Of a stretch of DNA of 14,144 nucleotides, positions 6,959 to 14,101 are shown one piece after another. Numbering within the stretch: the stretch's first letter is position 1; each line of letters begins with the position of its first letter. The stretch lies in NCBI GenBank assembly GCA_946482495.1, contig CAMLRV010000034.1:1-14144 (forward strand), in the 5' to 3' direction. The position numbers and the translations under genes were made by a program. The notes beneath the pieces are model-generated. The model made no database searches and was not told where the DNA came from. It was given only the letters and a program-made list of their open reading frames with translations. The stretch comes from an uncultured Flavobacteriia bacterium. GTDB lineage: Bacteria; Bacteroidota; Bacteroidia; Flavobacteriales; Flavobacteriaceae.

Positions 6959-8224
6959 TTATTTCTTTAATCTAAGTGTTATCGCATTTTTGTGAGCTTG
7001 CAAACCTTCAGCTTCAGCCATAATTTCAATACTTTTTCCAATGTTTTGAATACCTTTTTTGGTAATTTTTTGAAACGTCATCAACTTCAAAAAGCTATCT
7101 AAATTGACACCGCTATACGTTTTCGCATAGCCATTTGTGGGCAATGTGTGATTCGTTCCAGAAGCATAATCACCAGCGCTTTCAGGTGTAAAATTTCCAA
7201 TAAAAACTGAACCTGCGTTTTGAATTCCGTTCACAAAGAAATTTTCGTTTTTAGAGCAAATAATAAAGTGTTCTGGCGCGTAATCATTGATTAAATCTAA
7301 AGCCAATTGCTCATTTTCAACTAGAATTAACTTCGAATTTTCAATGGCTTGAGCAGCAATTGCAGCACGAGGTAATTTTTTTAATTGCACATAAATTTCT
7401 TTTTCAACAGCTTCTAAAACTTTATTGTTTGTTGTAACTAAAATAACCTGACTATCACTTCCGTGTTCAGCTTGACTCAATAAATCGGACGCAACAAAAT
7501 TTGGAATACAAGTTTCATCGGCGTAAACTAATAATTCACTTGGTCCAGCTGGCATATCAATTCCGACACCAAACTGTGTTGCCACTTGTTTAGCAACCGT
7601 TACAAATTGATTTCCTGGTCCGAATATTTTATACACTTGCGGAATAGTTTGAGTTCCGAAAGTCATAGCACCAATAGCTTGAATTCCGCCTACTTTAAAG
7701 ATTTTAGTCACACCACATAAATTAGCAGCATACAAAATGGCAGGGTGTATTTTTCCTTCTTTATTGGGTGGTGAGCATAAAATAATTTCCGAACAACCGG
7801 CAATTTTAGCTGGAATAGCCAACATTAAAACCGTTGAAAATAAAGGCGCAGAGCCACCAGGAATATATAAGCCAACTTTTTGAATTGGCCTTTTTTCTTG
7901 CCAACAAAAAACACCATCAGTCGTTTCAATTTCATTTTTTTCTGTTTTTTGAGCTTCGTGAAATGTATAGATATTATTCTTTGCAACTTCTATTGCCTTT
8001 TTCAATTCATCTGTTACTAAAGTTTTCGCTTCTTCAATTTCTTCATTAGAAACCAAAATAGTATCAGGCATACTGCCATCAAATAAAGATGAATACTTTT
8101 GAACAGCGACATCACCATTTTGTTTAATTTCTTTGAAAATTCCTTTCACCGTTTCTTCTACGTCTGAAAAGGATTGTGTTGGTCTTTTTAAAATTTCAGA
8201 CCATTTGTTTTGAGTTGGATTGAT
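6959..8224 (-). CDS. hisD: Histidinol dehydrogenase; start codon uncertain
   Basis: HisD oxidises histidinol to histidine in two NAD-dependent steps using zinc. Numbering from the GTG at 8149, the zinc ligands are Q226 and H229 (SQAEHGSDSQ), D327 (GDYASGTNH) and H386 (GLQAHKNA); the catalytic pair E293-H294 is in APEHF. A GTG start (8149) would give 396 residues, short for the family, and would lose a conserved N-terminal segment. The codons upstream spell INPTQNKWSEILKRPTQSF, matching the usual HisD opening (W..IL.RP). No ATG, GTG or TTG precedes this segment: the only in-frame upstream codons are AAA AAA after the hisG TAA. I set the start at ATC (8224), giving about 421 residues. A non-AUG start, stop read-through from hisG, or a miscounted nine-A run are the alternatives. 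Confidence 0.93.
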   Translation of the reverse strand: MNPTQNKWSEILKRPTQSFSDVEETVKGIFKEIKQNGDVAVQKYSSLFDGSMPDTILVSNEEIEEAKTLVTDELKKAIEVAKNNIYTFHEAQKTEKNEIETTDGVFCWQEKRPIQKVGLYIPGGSAPLFSTVLMLAIPAKIAGCSEIILCSPPNKEGKIHPAILYAANLCGVTKIFKVGGIQAIGAMTFGTQTIPQVYKIFGPGNQFVTVAKQVATQFGVGIDMPAGPSELLVYADETCIPNFVASDLLSQAEHGSDSQVILVTTNNKVLEAVEKEIYVQLKKLPRAAIAAQAIENSKLILVENEQLALDLINDYAPEHFIICSKNENFFVNGIQNAGSVFIGNFTPESAGDYASGTNHTLPTNGYAKTYSGVNLDSFLKLMTFQKITKKGIQNIGKSIEIMAEAEGLQAHKNAITLRLKK

Positions 8225-8230
8225 TTTTTT

Positions 8231-9088
8231 TTATAAAACCATTTTTTCAATTGGGCAAATTAAAATTCCTTCTGCACCAGCATCTTTCAACTGATCAATT
8301 ACCTCCCAAAATTGTTCTTCATCAATAACAGATTGCACACTACTCCAACCGCTTTCACCAAGAGGCACAACGGTTGGACTTTTCAATACAGGTAAAATTT
8401 CTGAAACTTCTTGAATGTTAGAATTAGGAACATTCATTAATATATATTTCGATTTTTTAGAACGCAAAACTGCTTGAATTCGGAATTTCAGTTTGTTTAA
8501 AATTTGATTGGAATCATCAGCAATTAACGGTGAAACCGCTAAAACCGCTTCACTTTTGCAAATGATTTCTACCTCTTTTAAACCATTTTTAAACAAAGTA
8601 CTTCCGCTAGAAACAATATCTACAATCGCATCTGAGAGTCCGATATTAGGAGCAATTTCAACAGAACCAGAAATTTGGTGAATGTCAACTTCAATATTAT
8701 TGTTTGAACAAAATTGGTTTACCGTATTGGGATAAGATGTTGCTACTCGTAATCCGCTTAAATCTTGAACAGAATTGTATTCGAAATTTTTTGGAACAGC
8801 CACGGAAACTTTACATTTTGAAAACCCTAATTTCTCAGCAATTAGGATATTTTTTCCTTTTTCAACCAGCAAGTTATCTCCAACAATAGCAATATCAACC
8901 ACTCCATCAATTAAATATTGAGGAATATCTGAGTTGCGAAGAAAGTAAACTTCTAAAGGGAAATTGGAAGCCGTAACACGAAGTTGATCATTTCCATTAT
9001 TGATAGAAATTCCACAATCTTTAAGCATTTGTATGCTTTCTTCATTAAGTCGACCAGATTTTTGAATGGCAATTTTTAATTTACTCAT
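8231..9088 (-). CDS. hisG: ATP phosphoribosyltransferase, long form
   Basis: HisG catalyses the first committed step, ATP + PRPP to PR-ATP. At 285 residues it is the long form, with a C-terminal ACT-like regulatory domain (about 210-285) that binds histidine for feedback inhibition; it does not need HisZ. The N-terminus KLKIAIQKSGRLNEESIQML is typical. The PRPP-binding loop is at about 153-165 (DAIVDIVSSGSTL), and the second half of the substrate site includes D71 in IVGDNLL. It is the first structural gene after the leader/attenuator: the ATG is about 40 nt beyond the attenuator T-run and has no Shine-Dalgarno sequence. Its TAA stop opens a nine-A run and is in frame with hisD. Control is thus likely both allosteric (C-terminal domain) and transcriptional (attenuation). 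Confidence 0.97.
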   Translation of the reverse strand: MSKLKIAIQKSGRLNEESIQMLKDCGISINNGNDQLRVTASNFPLEVYFLRNSDIPQYLIDGVVDIAIVGDNLLVEKGKNILIAEKLGFSKCKVSVAVPKNFEYNSVQDLSGLRVATSYPNTVNQFCSNNNIEVDIHQISGSVEIAPNIGLSDAIVDIVSSGSTLFKNGLKEVEIICKSEAVLAVSPLIADDSNQILNKLKFRIQAVLRSKKSKYILMNVPNSNIQEVSEILPVLKSPTVVPLGESGWSSVQSVIDEEQFWEVIDQLKDAGAEGILICPIEKMVL

Positions 9089-9126
9089 TTTAATTTTTAA
9101 AATTGAGTTTGAGCCAAAGGAGAAGG

Positions 9127-9163
9127 AATAAAAAAAACCCGCTTGATTGACTCAAACGGGTTT
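9127..9163 (-). terminator. his operon attenuator (Rho-independent terminator)
   Basis: On the minus strand AAACCCGTTTGA (9163-9152) pairs with TCAAGCGGGTTT (9146-9135): twelve base pairs with one G-T wobble and a five-base loop (GTCAA). The strand then continues as a run of eight T (9137-9130, the first three in the stem), an A and TT. It lies between the histidine-rich leader peptide and hisG, the position expected of an attenuator. The 5' arm can instead pair with leader codons GCT CAA GCG. Confidence 0.92.
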
Positions 9164-9211
9164 GTAATTTATATTTGTCTTATACACATACCAAAATTAC
9201 CTCGCTTGAGC
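9150..9211 (-). promoter_or_regulatory. his antiterminator pairing (leader codons with terminator 5' arm)
   Basis: Minus-strand GCTCAAGCG (9211-9203, Ala-Gln-Ala codons of the leader peptide) can pair over nine positions with CGTTTGAGT (9158-9150) in the 5' half of the terminator, including two G-T wobbles. Two further G-C pairs follow beyond a bulged A. Formation would prevent the terminator. A ribosome stalled at the first histidine codons leaves this segment free (antitermination), while a ribosome at the leader stop covers it (termination). This is inferred from complementarity only. Confidence 0.75.
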
Positions 9212-9253
9212 GTGGGAAAAATGATGGATATGATGTAAAGAATTTGTGTACAT
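9197..9253 (-). CDS. hisL: his operon leader peptide
   Basis: An 18-codon ORF reads MYTNSLHHIHHFSHAQAR and then TAA. Five of 18 residues are histidine (positions 7, 8, 10, 11, 14), far above chance for a peptide placed directly upstream of hisG. The ATG is preceded by an A-rich stretch (ACAATAAAACAAAAA) rather than a Shine-Dalgarno sequence, as usual in Bacteroidetes, and lies about 20 nt after a TATATTTG -7 box, giving a 5' leader of only some 12-16 nt. The product is presumably not functional as a protein: its translation senses charged tRNA-His and thereby sets folding of the downstream terminator. The tail Ala-Gln-Ala-Arg seems constrained by RNA pairing rather than protein function. It is analogous in role to enterobacterial HisL but shares only the histidine run. 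The reading is direct; the function is inferred from position and composition. Confidence 0.9.
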   Translation of the reverse strand: MYTNSLHHIHHFSHAQAR

Positions 9254-9272
9254 TTTTTGTTTTATTGTTTTG

Positions 9273-9305
9273 CAAATATATGCTCATAAATTTTTAATAA
9301 ACAAA
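9273..9305 (-). promoter_or_regulatory. his operon promoter (Bacteroidetes type)
   Basis: On the minus strand TATATTTG (9280-9273) fits the Bacteroidetes -7 consensus TAnnTTTG exactly, and TTTG (9305-9302) fits the -33 element with a 21-nt spacer. Transcription would start near 9265-9269, a dozen bases before the leader-peptide ATG. Nothing else between here and hisG resembles a promoter. Confidence 0.75.
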
Positions 9306-9329
9306 TAATTTTTAAAATTTATTTTTAGT

Positions 9330-9833
9330 TTATTGAGAATTAGTTTCGTTTTCAATTAAATTATTTTGTTCTAGAGCACCGTTATTATTGGCTTGTTGCT
9401 TAATTTCTGTATGACGAATTTCTCCTCCAGAAGTTCCAACATCTTTTGAAAGAAAAATGCAAATTGCTGCAATAAGGAAGACACAAATTGAAACAAATTT
9501 ATCATTTTCACGTTTTTTCACAATGGAAACTAATCCGAAAACTGACACTAATCCTAAAATATAAAGTGGTTTCATAAATAAGGAAGCTTTATCTGCATGA
9601 ACATGAATATCTTCATGTATGATTTCAGTAATTTTTTCAGTCATGGGTTCAGCTTTACTACCAGTCATCATGGAAATTTTACCCATAATAGTACAGAAAA
9701 TAAAAATGATATAAGCTGTTGATTTCAAAGTTGAATTATTCTTTATGATACCAAACAAAAGAATAAAAAATCCAAAAAACAATCCGATTATAGGAAAATG
9801 ATTGACTAATAAATGCAAATGTACTTCATTCAT
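9330..9833 (-). CDS. DUF2231-like four-helix membrane protein of unknown function
   Basis: This 167-residue inner-membrane protein has four predicted helices (about 9-30, 39-57, 88-106, 113-129) and a polar Asn/Gln-rich C-terminal tail (about 140-167). It opens with MNEVHLHLLVNHFPIIG, recalling the H-P-x-x-V-H-F-P-I motif of DUF2231 membrane proteins. Like that family it has a conserved-looking loop after helix 2 (TGSKAEPMTEK, then HEDIHVHADKAS) and a Gly-Gly motif after helix 4 (TSGGEIRHTE). Numerous histidines (H5, H7, H12, H73, H77, H79, H141) could be metal or haem ligands; that is inference. It starts 43 nt after the vWA-like gene and probably shares its transcript. No terminator is apparent between its stop and the his promoter region. 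Function is not assigned. Confidence 0.72.
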   Translation of the reverse strand: MNEVHLHLLVNHFPIIGLFFGFFILLFGIIKNNSTLKSTAYIIFIFCTIMGKISMMTGSKAEPMTEKITEIIHEDIHVHADKASLFMKPLYILGLVSVFGLVSIVKKRENDKFVSICVFLIAAICIFLSKDVGTSGGEIRHTEIKQQANNNGALEQNNLIENETNSQ

Positions 9834-9876
9834 AATTTGAAAATTTAGAAGATTAAATTTACAAAAAATAAATGGA

Positions 9877-11904
9877 TTATAACAAACCGTTATATTTTCT
9901 AATAAACCATTCTGAAGCTAGAGAAATAGCTAAAATTATTAATAAAGTAATCCAATCGATTAAAGGAGAATTTTTAACTAAAGATTTTTCAACTGGCAAA
10001 TAGGTGTCTTTTTCTAAAAGTTTCTGAATTAACTTATCCATTTGATTTGGATGAATCAACTCGCCTTTATTTTGATTGGCTAATTGTTGTAATTTAGAAA
10101 CATCTGGATTCACAAATTGTTTTTCCACATCAAAATCTAACACTTCAAAAGAACCATTATAAGTGGCATTACTACTTGATTCTTTAACTTGAAATGCATA
10201 ATTTCGTGGTTCTAAACCATCAAAAATAGCTTGATATCCATTATTTGCTTTGGAGAAGTTATAGTTTTTAGTTGATTTTGTAGTCTTGTTTGTTAAGTTT
10301 ATAGAAAGATTAGCGTTCTCTTCTAATTCATAATTTTTATTGAAATATTGTGCAAAAATTTCGATAGTTTCTCCAGAATTATAAAAACTTTCATGTTCCA
10401 CTAAAAGTGATTTTTTAGCGGAATTAGTAGATAGATATTGAATGATTTTATCAATAAACTGATCATATTTTTCGTAAGATTGATTCATCACGTGACTTTC
10501 CATGCGCCATTTCCAAGAGTTTTCTCCTAATAAATAAGCGTTTCTACTATTTCCTTTTTCTGAAAACGTTAGAATTGGATTTCCTACTTCTATTCCATTG
10601 ACTTTAGCTGTAAGTAAGGTGTTGACATTATTCTTTTCTGTAATCTTTCCGAAAGGATTTTCTAAAGGTGGAAATTCTTCAAACTGAATATCATTTTGTG
10701 CAAAAAGATTAAAACTGGTTAAAAAAGAAGATGTAAAATTCTCTTGTTTATTTGTTAGGTTAAAATTTAAATCGGATTGCATTTGATTTAACAAATTAAA
10801 ATCAGTTGACATTCCAGTAATGATAAATGTATTGATTCTAAGATTTTTATTTGCTTCAAAAACTTTTCTAAAAGAAGTGGTAGGTTGATATAAAACTAAT
10901 AAATTATATTTTTTTAAATCGTTGATTGAATTTGTTTTAAGTAAAGTTACTTTACGTTGTGCATTAGATTCGATAGCACGTTTAAGCGCGCCTAAATCTG
11001 GATGTGAAATATCTGAAATAATAGCAATTTCCTTGCGTTGATCAATAACTTCAACGGCAAAATTTTTGATATTATTATATGTGTTTTTTTCTTTATTTGA
11101 AGAGGAAATTATCGCTTTATACTTTTGTAATCCTACTCTATCGGCTTCTAATAAAATTTGTAACGATTGTACTTTATTCTTTTTATCAAAATGAACAGTT
11201 TGGCTGCTTATTTTTTTACCATTTTTTTCAATTGAAAAATTAGCAGAAGTTGCTTTATTCCCATTGTATTGCAAAAACACTTCAACTGGAAATTTATTTT
11301 TTAGAAAAGCGTATTTATTCGCGTTAAGCTGATTTATTTTTAAATCGAATGTCGTAGTTGTATCACCTAAAACTACAGGGAAAACCGAAGCAGATTCTTG
11401 AAAACTATACACGAAATCATTACCGATTGTCTGATTTCCATCTGATAATAAAACTATCGGATAAAATGTGTTTTTATTTAATTGTTTTAAATTCGTCGCA
11501 ACATTGTCTATATTCGAGTGATTTCCTTTAAAATCTAAAGGTTTCCCAGAATAAAAATCTTCATCAAAAGTATAATTCTGAATTTCAAATTTATCTTTTA
11601 AAGCAGAATTAGAAGATATTTTTTCAACCAATTCTTTTTCTAAATCATTTGCTTTTAATTCAGTTATAGAGCGAGAATTATCAGCAACAATAGCTAATGG
11701 AATTTTATGCGTTTCAATTGATTTTCTTGAAATTACTGGATTAATTAGCAATAAAAGCAATGAAAAAACCGAAATAAAACGCAAAAAAGCCAATAACCAA
11801 TTTGTTTTGTTTTGGTTATCGGCTTTAAATAAATATTGATAAAATGCAACAATTCCAGAAATAACAACTGAAAGTATGATTAATAGAATTGTGCTTGTAG
11901 TCAT
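9877..11904 (-). CDS. Large membrane-anchored vWA-like protein
   Basis: This 675-residue protein has two N-terminal membrane helices (about 5-24 and 36-57) and one near the C-terminus (about 650-668), followed by a short basic tail EWFIRKYNGLL. Between them lies a large, presumably periplasmic region. It begins with a vWA-like domain: DNSRS (75-79) matches the MIDAS motif DxSxS, and LLSDGNQT (152-159) gives the later DG motif. Next come beta-rich segments and an Asn/Lys-rich stretch. The layout, with helices bracketing a vWA domain and a class I glutamine-amidotransferase-like middle part lacking an obvious catalytic Cys, resembles conserved Bacteroidetes membrane proteins of unknown role near Bat-type proteins. 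A promoter with TATATTTG at 11953-11946 precedes it. Function is unknown; metal-dependent protein binding is plausible. Confidence 0.75.
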   Translation of the reverse strand: MTTSTILLIILSVVISGIVAFYQYLFKADNQNKTNWLLAFLRFISVFSLLLLLINPVISRKSIETHKIPLAIVADNSRSITELKANDLEKELVEKISSNSALKDKFEIQNYTFDEDFYSGKPLDFKGNHSNIDNVATNLKQLNKNTFYPIVLLSDGNQTIGNDFVYSFQESASVFPVVLGDTTTTFDLKINQLNANKYAFLKNKFPVEVFLQYNGNKATSANFSIEKNGKKISSQTVHFDKKNKVQSLQILLEADRVGLQKYKAIISSSNKEKNTYNNIKNFAVEVIDQRKEIAIISDISHPDLGALKRAIESNAQRKVTLLKTNSINDLKKYNLLVLYQPTTSFRKVFEANKNLRINTFIITGMSTDFNLLNQMQSDLNFNLTNKQENFTSSFLTSFNLFAQNDIQFEEFPPLENPFGKITEKNNVNTLLTAKVNGIEVGNPILTFSEKGNSRNAYLLGENSWKWRMESHVMNQSYEKYDQFIDKIIQYLSTNSAKKSLLVEHESFYNSGETIEIFAQYFNKNYELEENANLSINLTNKTTKSTKNYNFSKANNGYQAIFDGLEPRNYAFQVKESSSNATYNGSFEVLDFDVEKQFVNPDVSKLQQLANQNKGELIHPNQMDKLIQKLLEKDTYLPVEKSLVKNSPLIDWITLLIILAISLASEWFIRKYNGLL

Positions 11905-11932
11905 TTTTTATGTTTGTTGTTTTTGGTTAATT

Positions 11933-11969
11933 GTTTATTGTTTGTCAAATATAACTACAAACAATAAAC
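11933..11969. repeat. 13-bp perfect inverted repeat around the vWA gene promoter
   Basis: GTTTATTGTTTGT (11933-11945) and ACAAACAATAAAC (11957-11969) are perfect complements separated by 11 nt. The loop contains most of the -7 box of the downstream minus-strand gene. There is no T-run, so a terminator for fabG is unlikely. It could be an operator for a dimeric regulator or a flavobacterial palindromic repeat. Confidence 0.7.
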
Positions 11970-11979
11970 CATAAACAAA
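11946..11979 (-). promoter_or_regulatory. Putative promoter of the vWA-like gene
   Basis: TATATTTG (11953-11946) matches the TAnnTTTG -7 box, and TTTG (11979-11976) stands 22 nt upstream as a -33 element. The predicted start of transcription, near 11938, leaves about 34 nt of untranslated leader before the ATG at 11904. The box lies between the arms of a 13-bp inverted repeat. Confidence 0.6.
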
Positions 11980-11981
11980 TA

Positions 11982-12728
11982 TTATGTTAACATTCCTCCG
12001 TCAACGTTGATAACTTGTCCTGTTACATAAGCACTCATATCAGAACTTAAGAAAACACAAACATTTGCAACATCTTCAGGAGAACCACCACGTTTCAATG
12101 GAATAGATTCTCTCCAACCTTTAACAACATCTTCATTTAATTTTGCAGTCATTTCCGTTTCAATAAAACCTGGAGCGATAGCGTTACAACGAATGTTACG
12201 AGAACCTAATTCTAACGCGATTGATTTAGTAAAACCAATCATACCAGCTTTAGAAGCAGCATAGTTAGCCTGACCAGCATTACCTTTTACACCAACTACA
12301 GAACTCATATTTACGATAGAACCTTTACGGTTTTTCAACATAATTTTTTGCACTGCTTTTGTCATGTTGAATACAGATTTTAAATTGATTTGCATTACTG
12401 CATCATAATCTTCTTCAGACATACGCATTAATAAATTATCTTTAGTAATACCAGCATTATTGATTAAGATATCGATATTACCGAAATCAGCCATTACATC
12501 ATCAACTAATTTATGAGCTTCATTAAAATCCGCAGCGTTTGATTTATAACCTTTTGCTTGAATTCCTAAAGCTTTTAATTCATTTTCTAAAGCTAATGCC
12601 GATTCTGCAGACGAACTATATGTAAACGCAACATTTGCACCATTTTGAGCAAAAACTTTTGCGATTCCGCTTCCAATTCCTCTACTAGCACCAGTAATAA
12701 TAGCAACTTTTCCTTCTAATAATTTCAT
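11982..12728 (-). CDS. fabG: 3-oxoacyl-[acyl-carrier-protein] reductase
   Basis: FabG (248 residues, usual length) is the classical short-chain dehydrogenase that reduces 3-oxoacyl-ACP with NADPH in fatty-acid elongation. The Rossmann glycine motif is G13-A-S-R-G-I-G19, and NNAG is at 90-93. The catalytic tetrad is N114, S143, Y156 and K160 (YAASK). The C-terminal region GFIETEMT and DGGMLT is typical of FabG. A -7 box TATATTTG lies about 40 nt upstream of the ATG. It appears to be transcribed alone or with limited read-through into the vWA-like gene, 77 nt downstream; no partner fatty-acid gene is in the window. Paralogous SDR reductases exist, but motif content and length make FabG the best call. 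Confidence 0.93.
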   Translation of the reverse strand: MKLLEGKVAIITGASRGIGSGIAKVFAQNGANVAFTYSSSAESALALENELKALGIQAKGYKSNAADFNEAHKLVDDVMADFGNIDILINNAGITKDNLLMRMSEEDYDAVMQINLKSVFNMTKAVQKIMLKNRKGSIVNMSSVVGVKGNAGQANYAASKAGMIGFTKSIALELGSRNIRCNAIAPGFIETEMTAKLNEDVVKGWRESIPLKRGGSPEDVANVCVFLSSDMSAYVTGQVINVDGGMLT

Positions 12729-12765
12729 CGAATAATATTTTAATGTTTTAATTTCTAATAAAAGT

Positions 12766-12773
12766 CAAATATA
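12766..12773 (-). promoter_or_regulatory. Putative -7 promoter element of fabG
   Basis: TATATTTG on the minus strand (12773-12766), followed by AC, is the same TATATTTGAC string found before the vWA-like gene. Transcription would start near 12759, leaving about 31 nt before the ATG. A clear TTG -33 element is not visible at the expected distance. Confidence 0.5.
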
Positions 12774-12863
12774 ATAATAATTTAAAGTAATAAAAAACAT
12801 CTTTTTCATTAAACCTTTTTGTTTTTTCTATGTCAAACAGTTAACAACCTTAAACTTGCCACT

Positions 12864-14054
12864 ATGAACTTATCTAGAATTTTGCAATTCTTTGCAATTG
12901 CGGCCTTATTATCATCTTGTAATGATGAAAACGACGGAAGTTATACTGACATCCCAGCTAGTTACCCTGCAGTTGAAGCCGAATTTGGCACATCTGTAGA
13001 CTTAAATAATCTAGCCAATTATGCCAATCAAACTATCCCTGGATATATCACTAAAGATAACAGTGGATTAAACCCAATTTCCAACAAAGGTGCAACATTG
13101 GGAAGAGTATTGTTTTATGACAAAAAATTATCCGTAAATAACACCATTTCATGTTCCAGTTGTCACAAACAAGAATTTGCATTTGGTGACAATGCTGTTT
13201 CCAGTACTGGAGTAAATGGAAATACAGGGAGACATTCGATGCGATTAGTTAATGCTAGATTTGCTACTGAAACAAAATTCTTTTGGGATGAACGCGCTAC
13301 AAGTTTAGAAATGCAAACTACGATGCCTATTAAAGATCATAATGAAATGGGATATAGTGGTTTAAATGGCGATCAATCTTTTACTGATTTGATTGCTAAA
13401 TTAAGTGCAGTGGATTATTATAAAGAATTGTTCAAATTTGTTTATGGTTCAGAAGAAATTACGGAAGCTAAAATTCAGTCTGCTTTAGCGCAATTTATTA
13501 GAAGTATACAATCATTTGATTCTAAATACGATACAGGTAGAGCTTCTGCTCCAAATGAAGGTGCACCATTTTCAAATTTCACGGCACAAGAAAATCAAGG
13601 AAAAAATTTATTTTTAACTCCACCAACATTTGATGCTTCAGGTTCAAGAACTGGAGGCGGAATTGGATGTGCAGGTTGTCATAGAGCACCTGAATTTGAT
13701 ATTGATCCGAATTCTAGAAATAATGGCATAATTGGTACGATTTCTGGTTCCGGAATTGATATTACTAATACAAGAGCTCCTTCTTTAAGAAATTTAGTTA
13801 AAACAGATGGAACTACAAATGGGCAATTTATGCACACTGGTGTTATTACTTCATTACAAGCAGCCATTGGACATTATGGAACAATAAATATTGCAACTGG
13901 AAACACCAATTTAGACCCAAGATTAATGCCTGGTGGAAACGGTCAGCAATTGAATTTAACGGCAGCGGAAGTCAATTCAGTGATTGCATTTTTGCGAACA
14001 CTTTCAGGAACTGATGTATATACCAATACAAAATGGTCCAACCCATTTCATTAA
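12864..14054 (+). CDS. Di-haem cytochrome-c peroxidase (MauG/CcpA family) lipoprotein
   Basis: The protein (396 residues) carries two c-type haem motifs, C97-S-S-C100-H101 and C269-A-G-C272-H273, in the spacing of bacterial cytochrome-c peroxidases. FFWDERA (139-145) and the later TRAPSLRN and QFMHTG segments are typical of the family; H324 may be the second axial ligand of the low-potential haem. I chose the ATG at 12864 over one at 12819 because it begins a proper lipoprotein signal: MNLSRILQFFAIAALLSSC with lipidated C19. The acidic stretch after it (CNDENDGS) resembles the export signal of surface lipoproteins in Flavobacteriaceae. It would reduce hydrogen peroxide at the periplasm or cell surface, though MauG-like oxidation of a partner is possible. 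It is divergent from fabG, is followed by a strong terminator, and is monocistronic. No clear -7 box is seen upstream. Confidence 0.92.
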   Translation: MNLSRILQFFAIAALLSSCNDENDGSYTDIPASYPAVEAEFGTSVDLNNLANYANQTIPGYITKDNSGLNPISNKGATLGRVLFYDKKLSVNNTISCSSCHKQEFAFGDNAVSSTGVNGNTGRHSMRLVNARFATETKFFWDERATSLEMQTTMPIKDHNEMGYSGLNGDQSFTDLIAKLSAVDYYKELFKFVYGSEEITEAKIQSALAQFIRSIQSFDSKYDTGRASAPNEGAPFSNFTAQENQGKNLFLTPPTFDASGSRTGGGIGCAGCHRAPEFDIDPNSRNNGIIGTISGSGIDITNTRAPSLRNLVKTDGTTNGQFMHTGVITSLQAAIGHYGTINIATGNTNLDPRLMPGGNGQQLNLTAAEVNSVIAFLRTLSGTDVYTNTKWSNPFH

Positions 14055-14057
14055 AAT

Positions 14058-14101
14058 AAAAAATCCCGTCTCGTTAAACATAACGAGACGGGATTTTTTT
14101 T
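14058..14101. terminator. Strong bidirectional Rho-independent terminator
   Basis: ATCCCGTCTCGTTA (14063-14076) and TAACGAGACGGGAT (14081-14094) form a perfect 14-bp stem with an AACA loop, extended by A-T pairs to about 19 bp. T-runs follow on both strands (eight T on plus at 14094-14101; six T, A, then T4 on minus). It ends the peroxidase transcript and can also stop one arriving from the right. Confidence 0.95.

Noticed and set aside
12819..12863. Earlier ATG for the cytochrome-c peroxidase
   Set aside because: It would place 15 residues before a perfect lipoprotein signal peptide; the ATG at 12864 is the better start.
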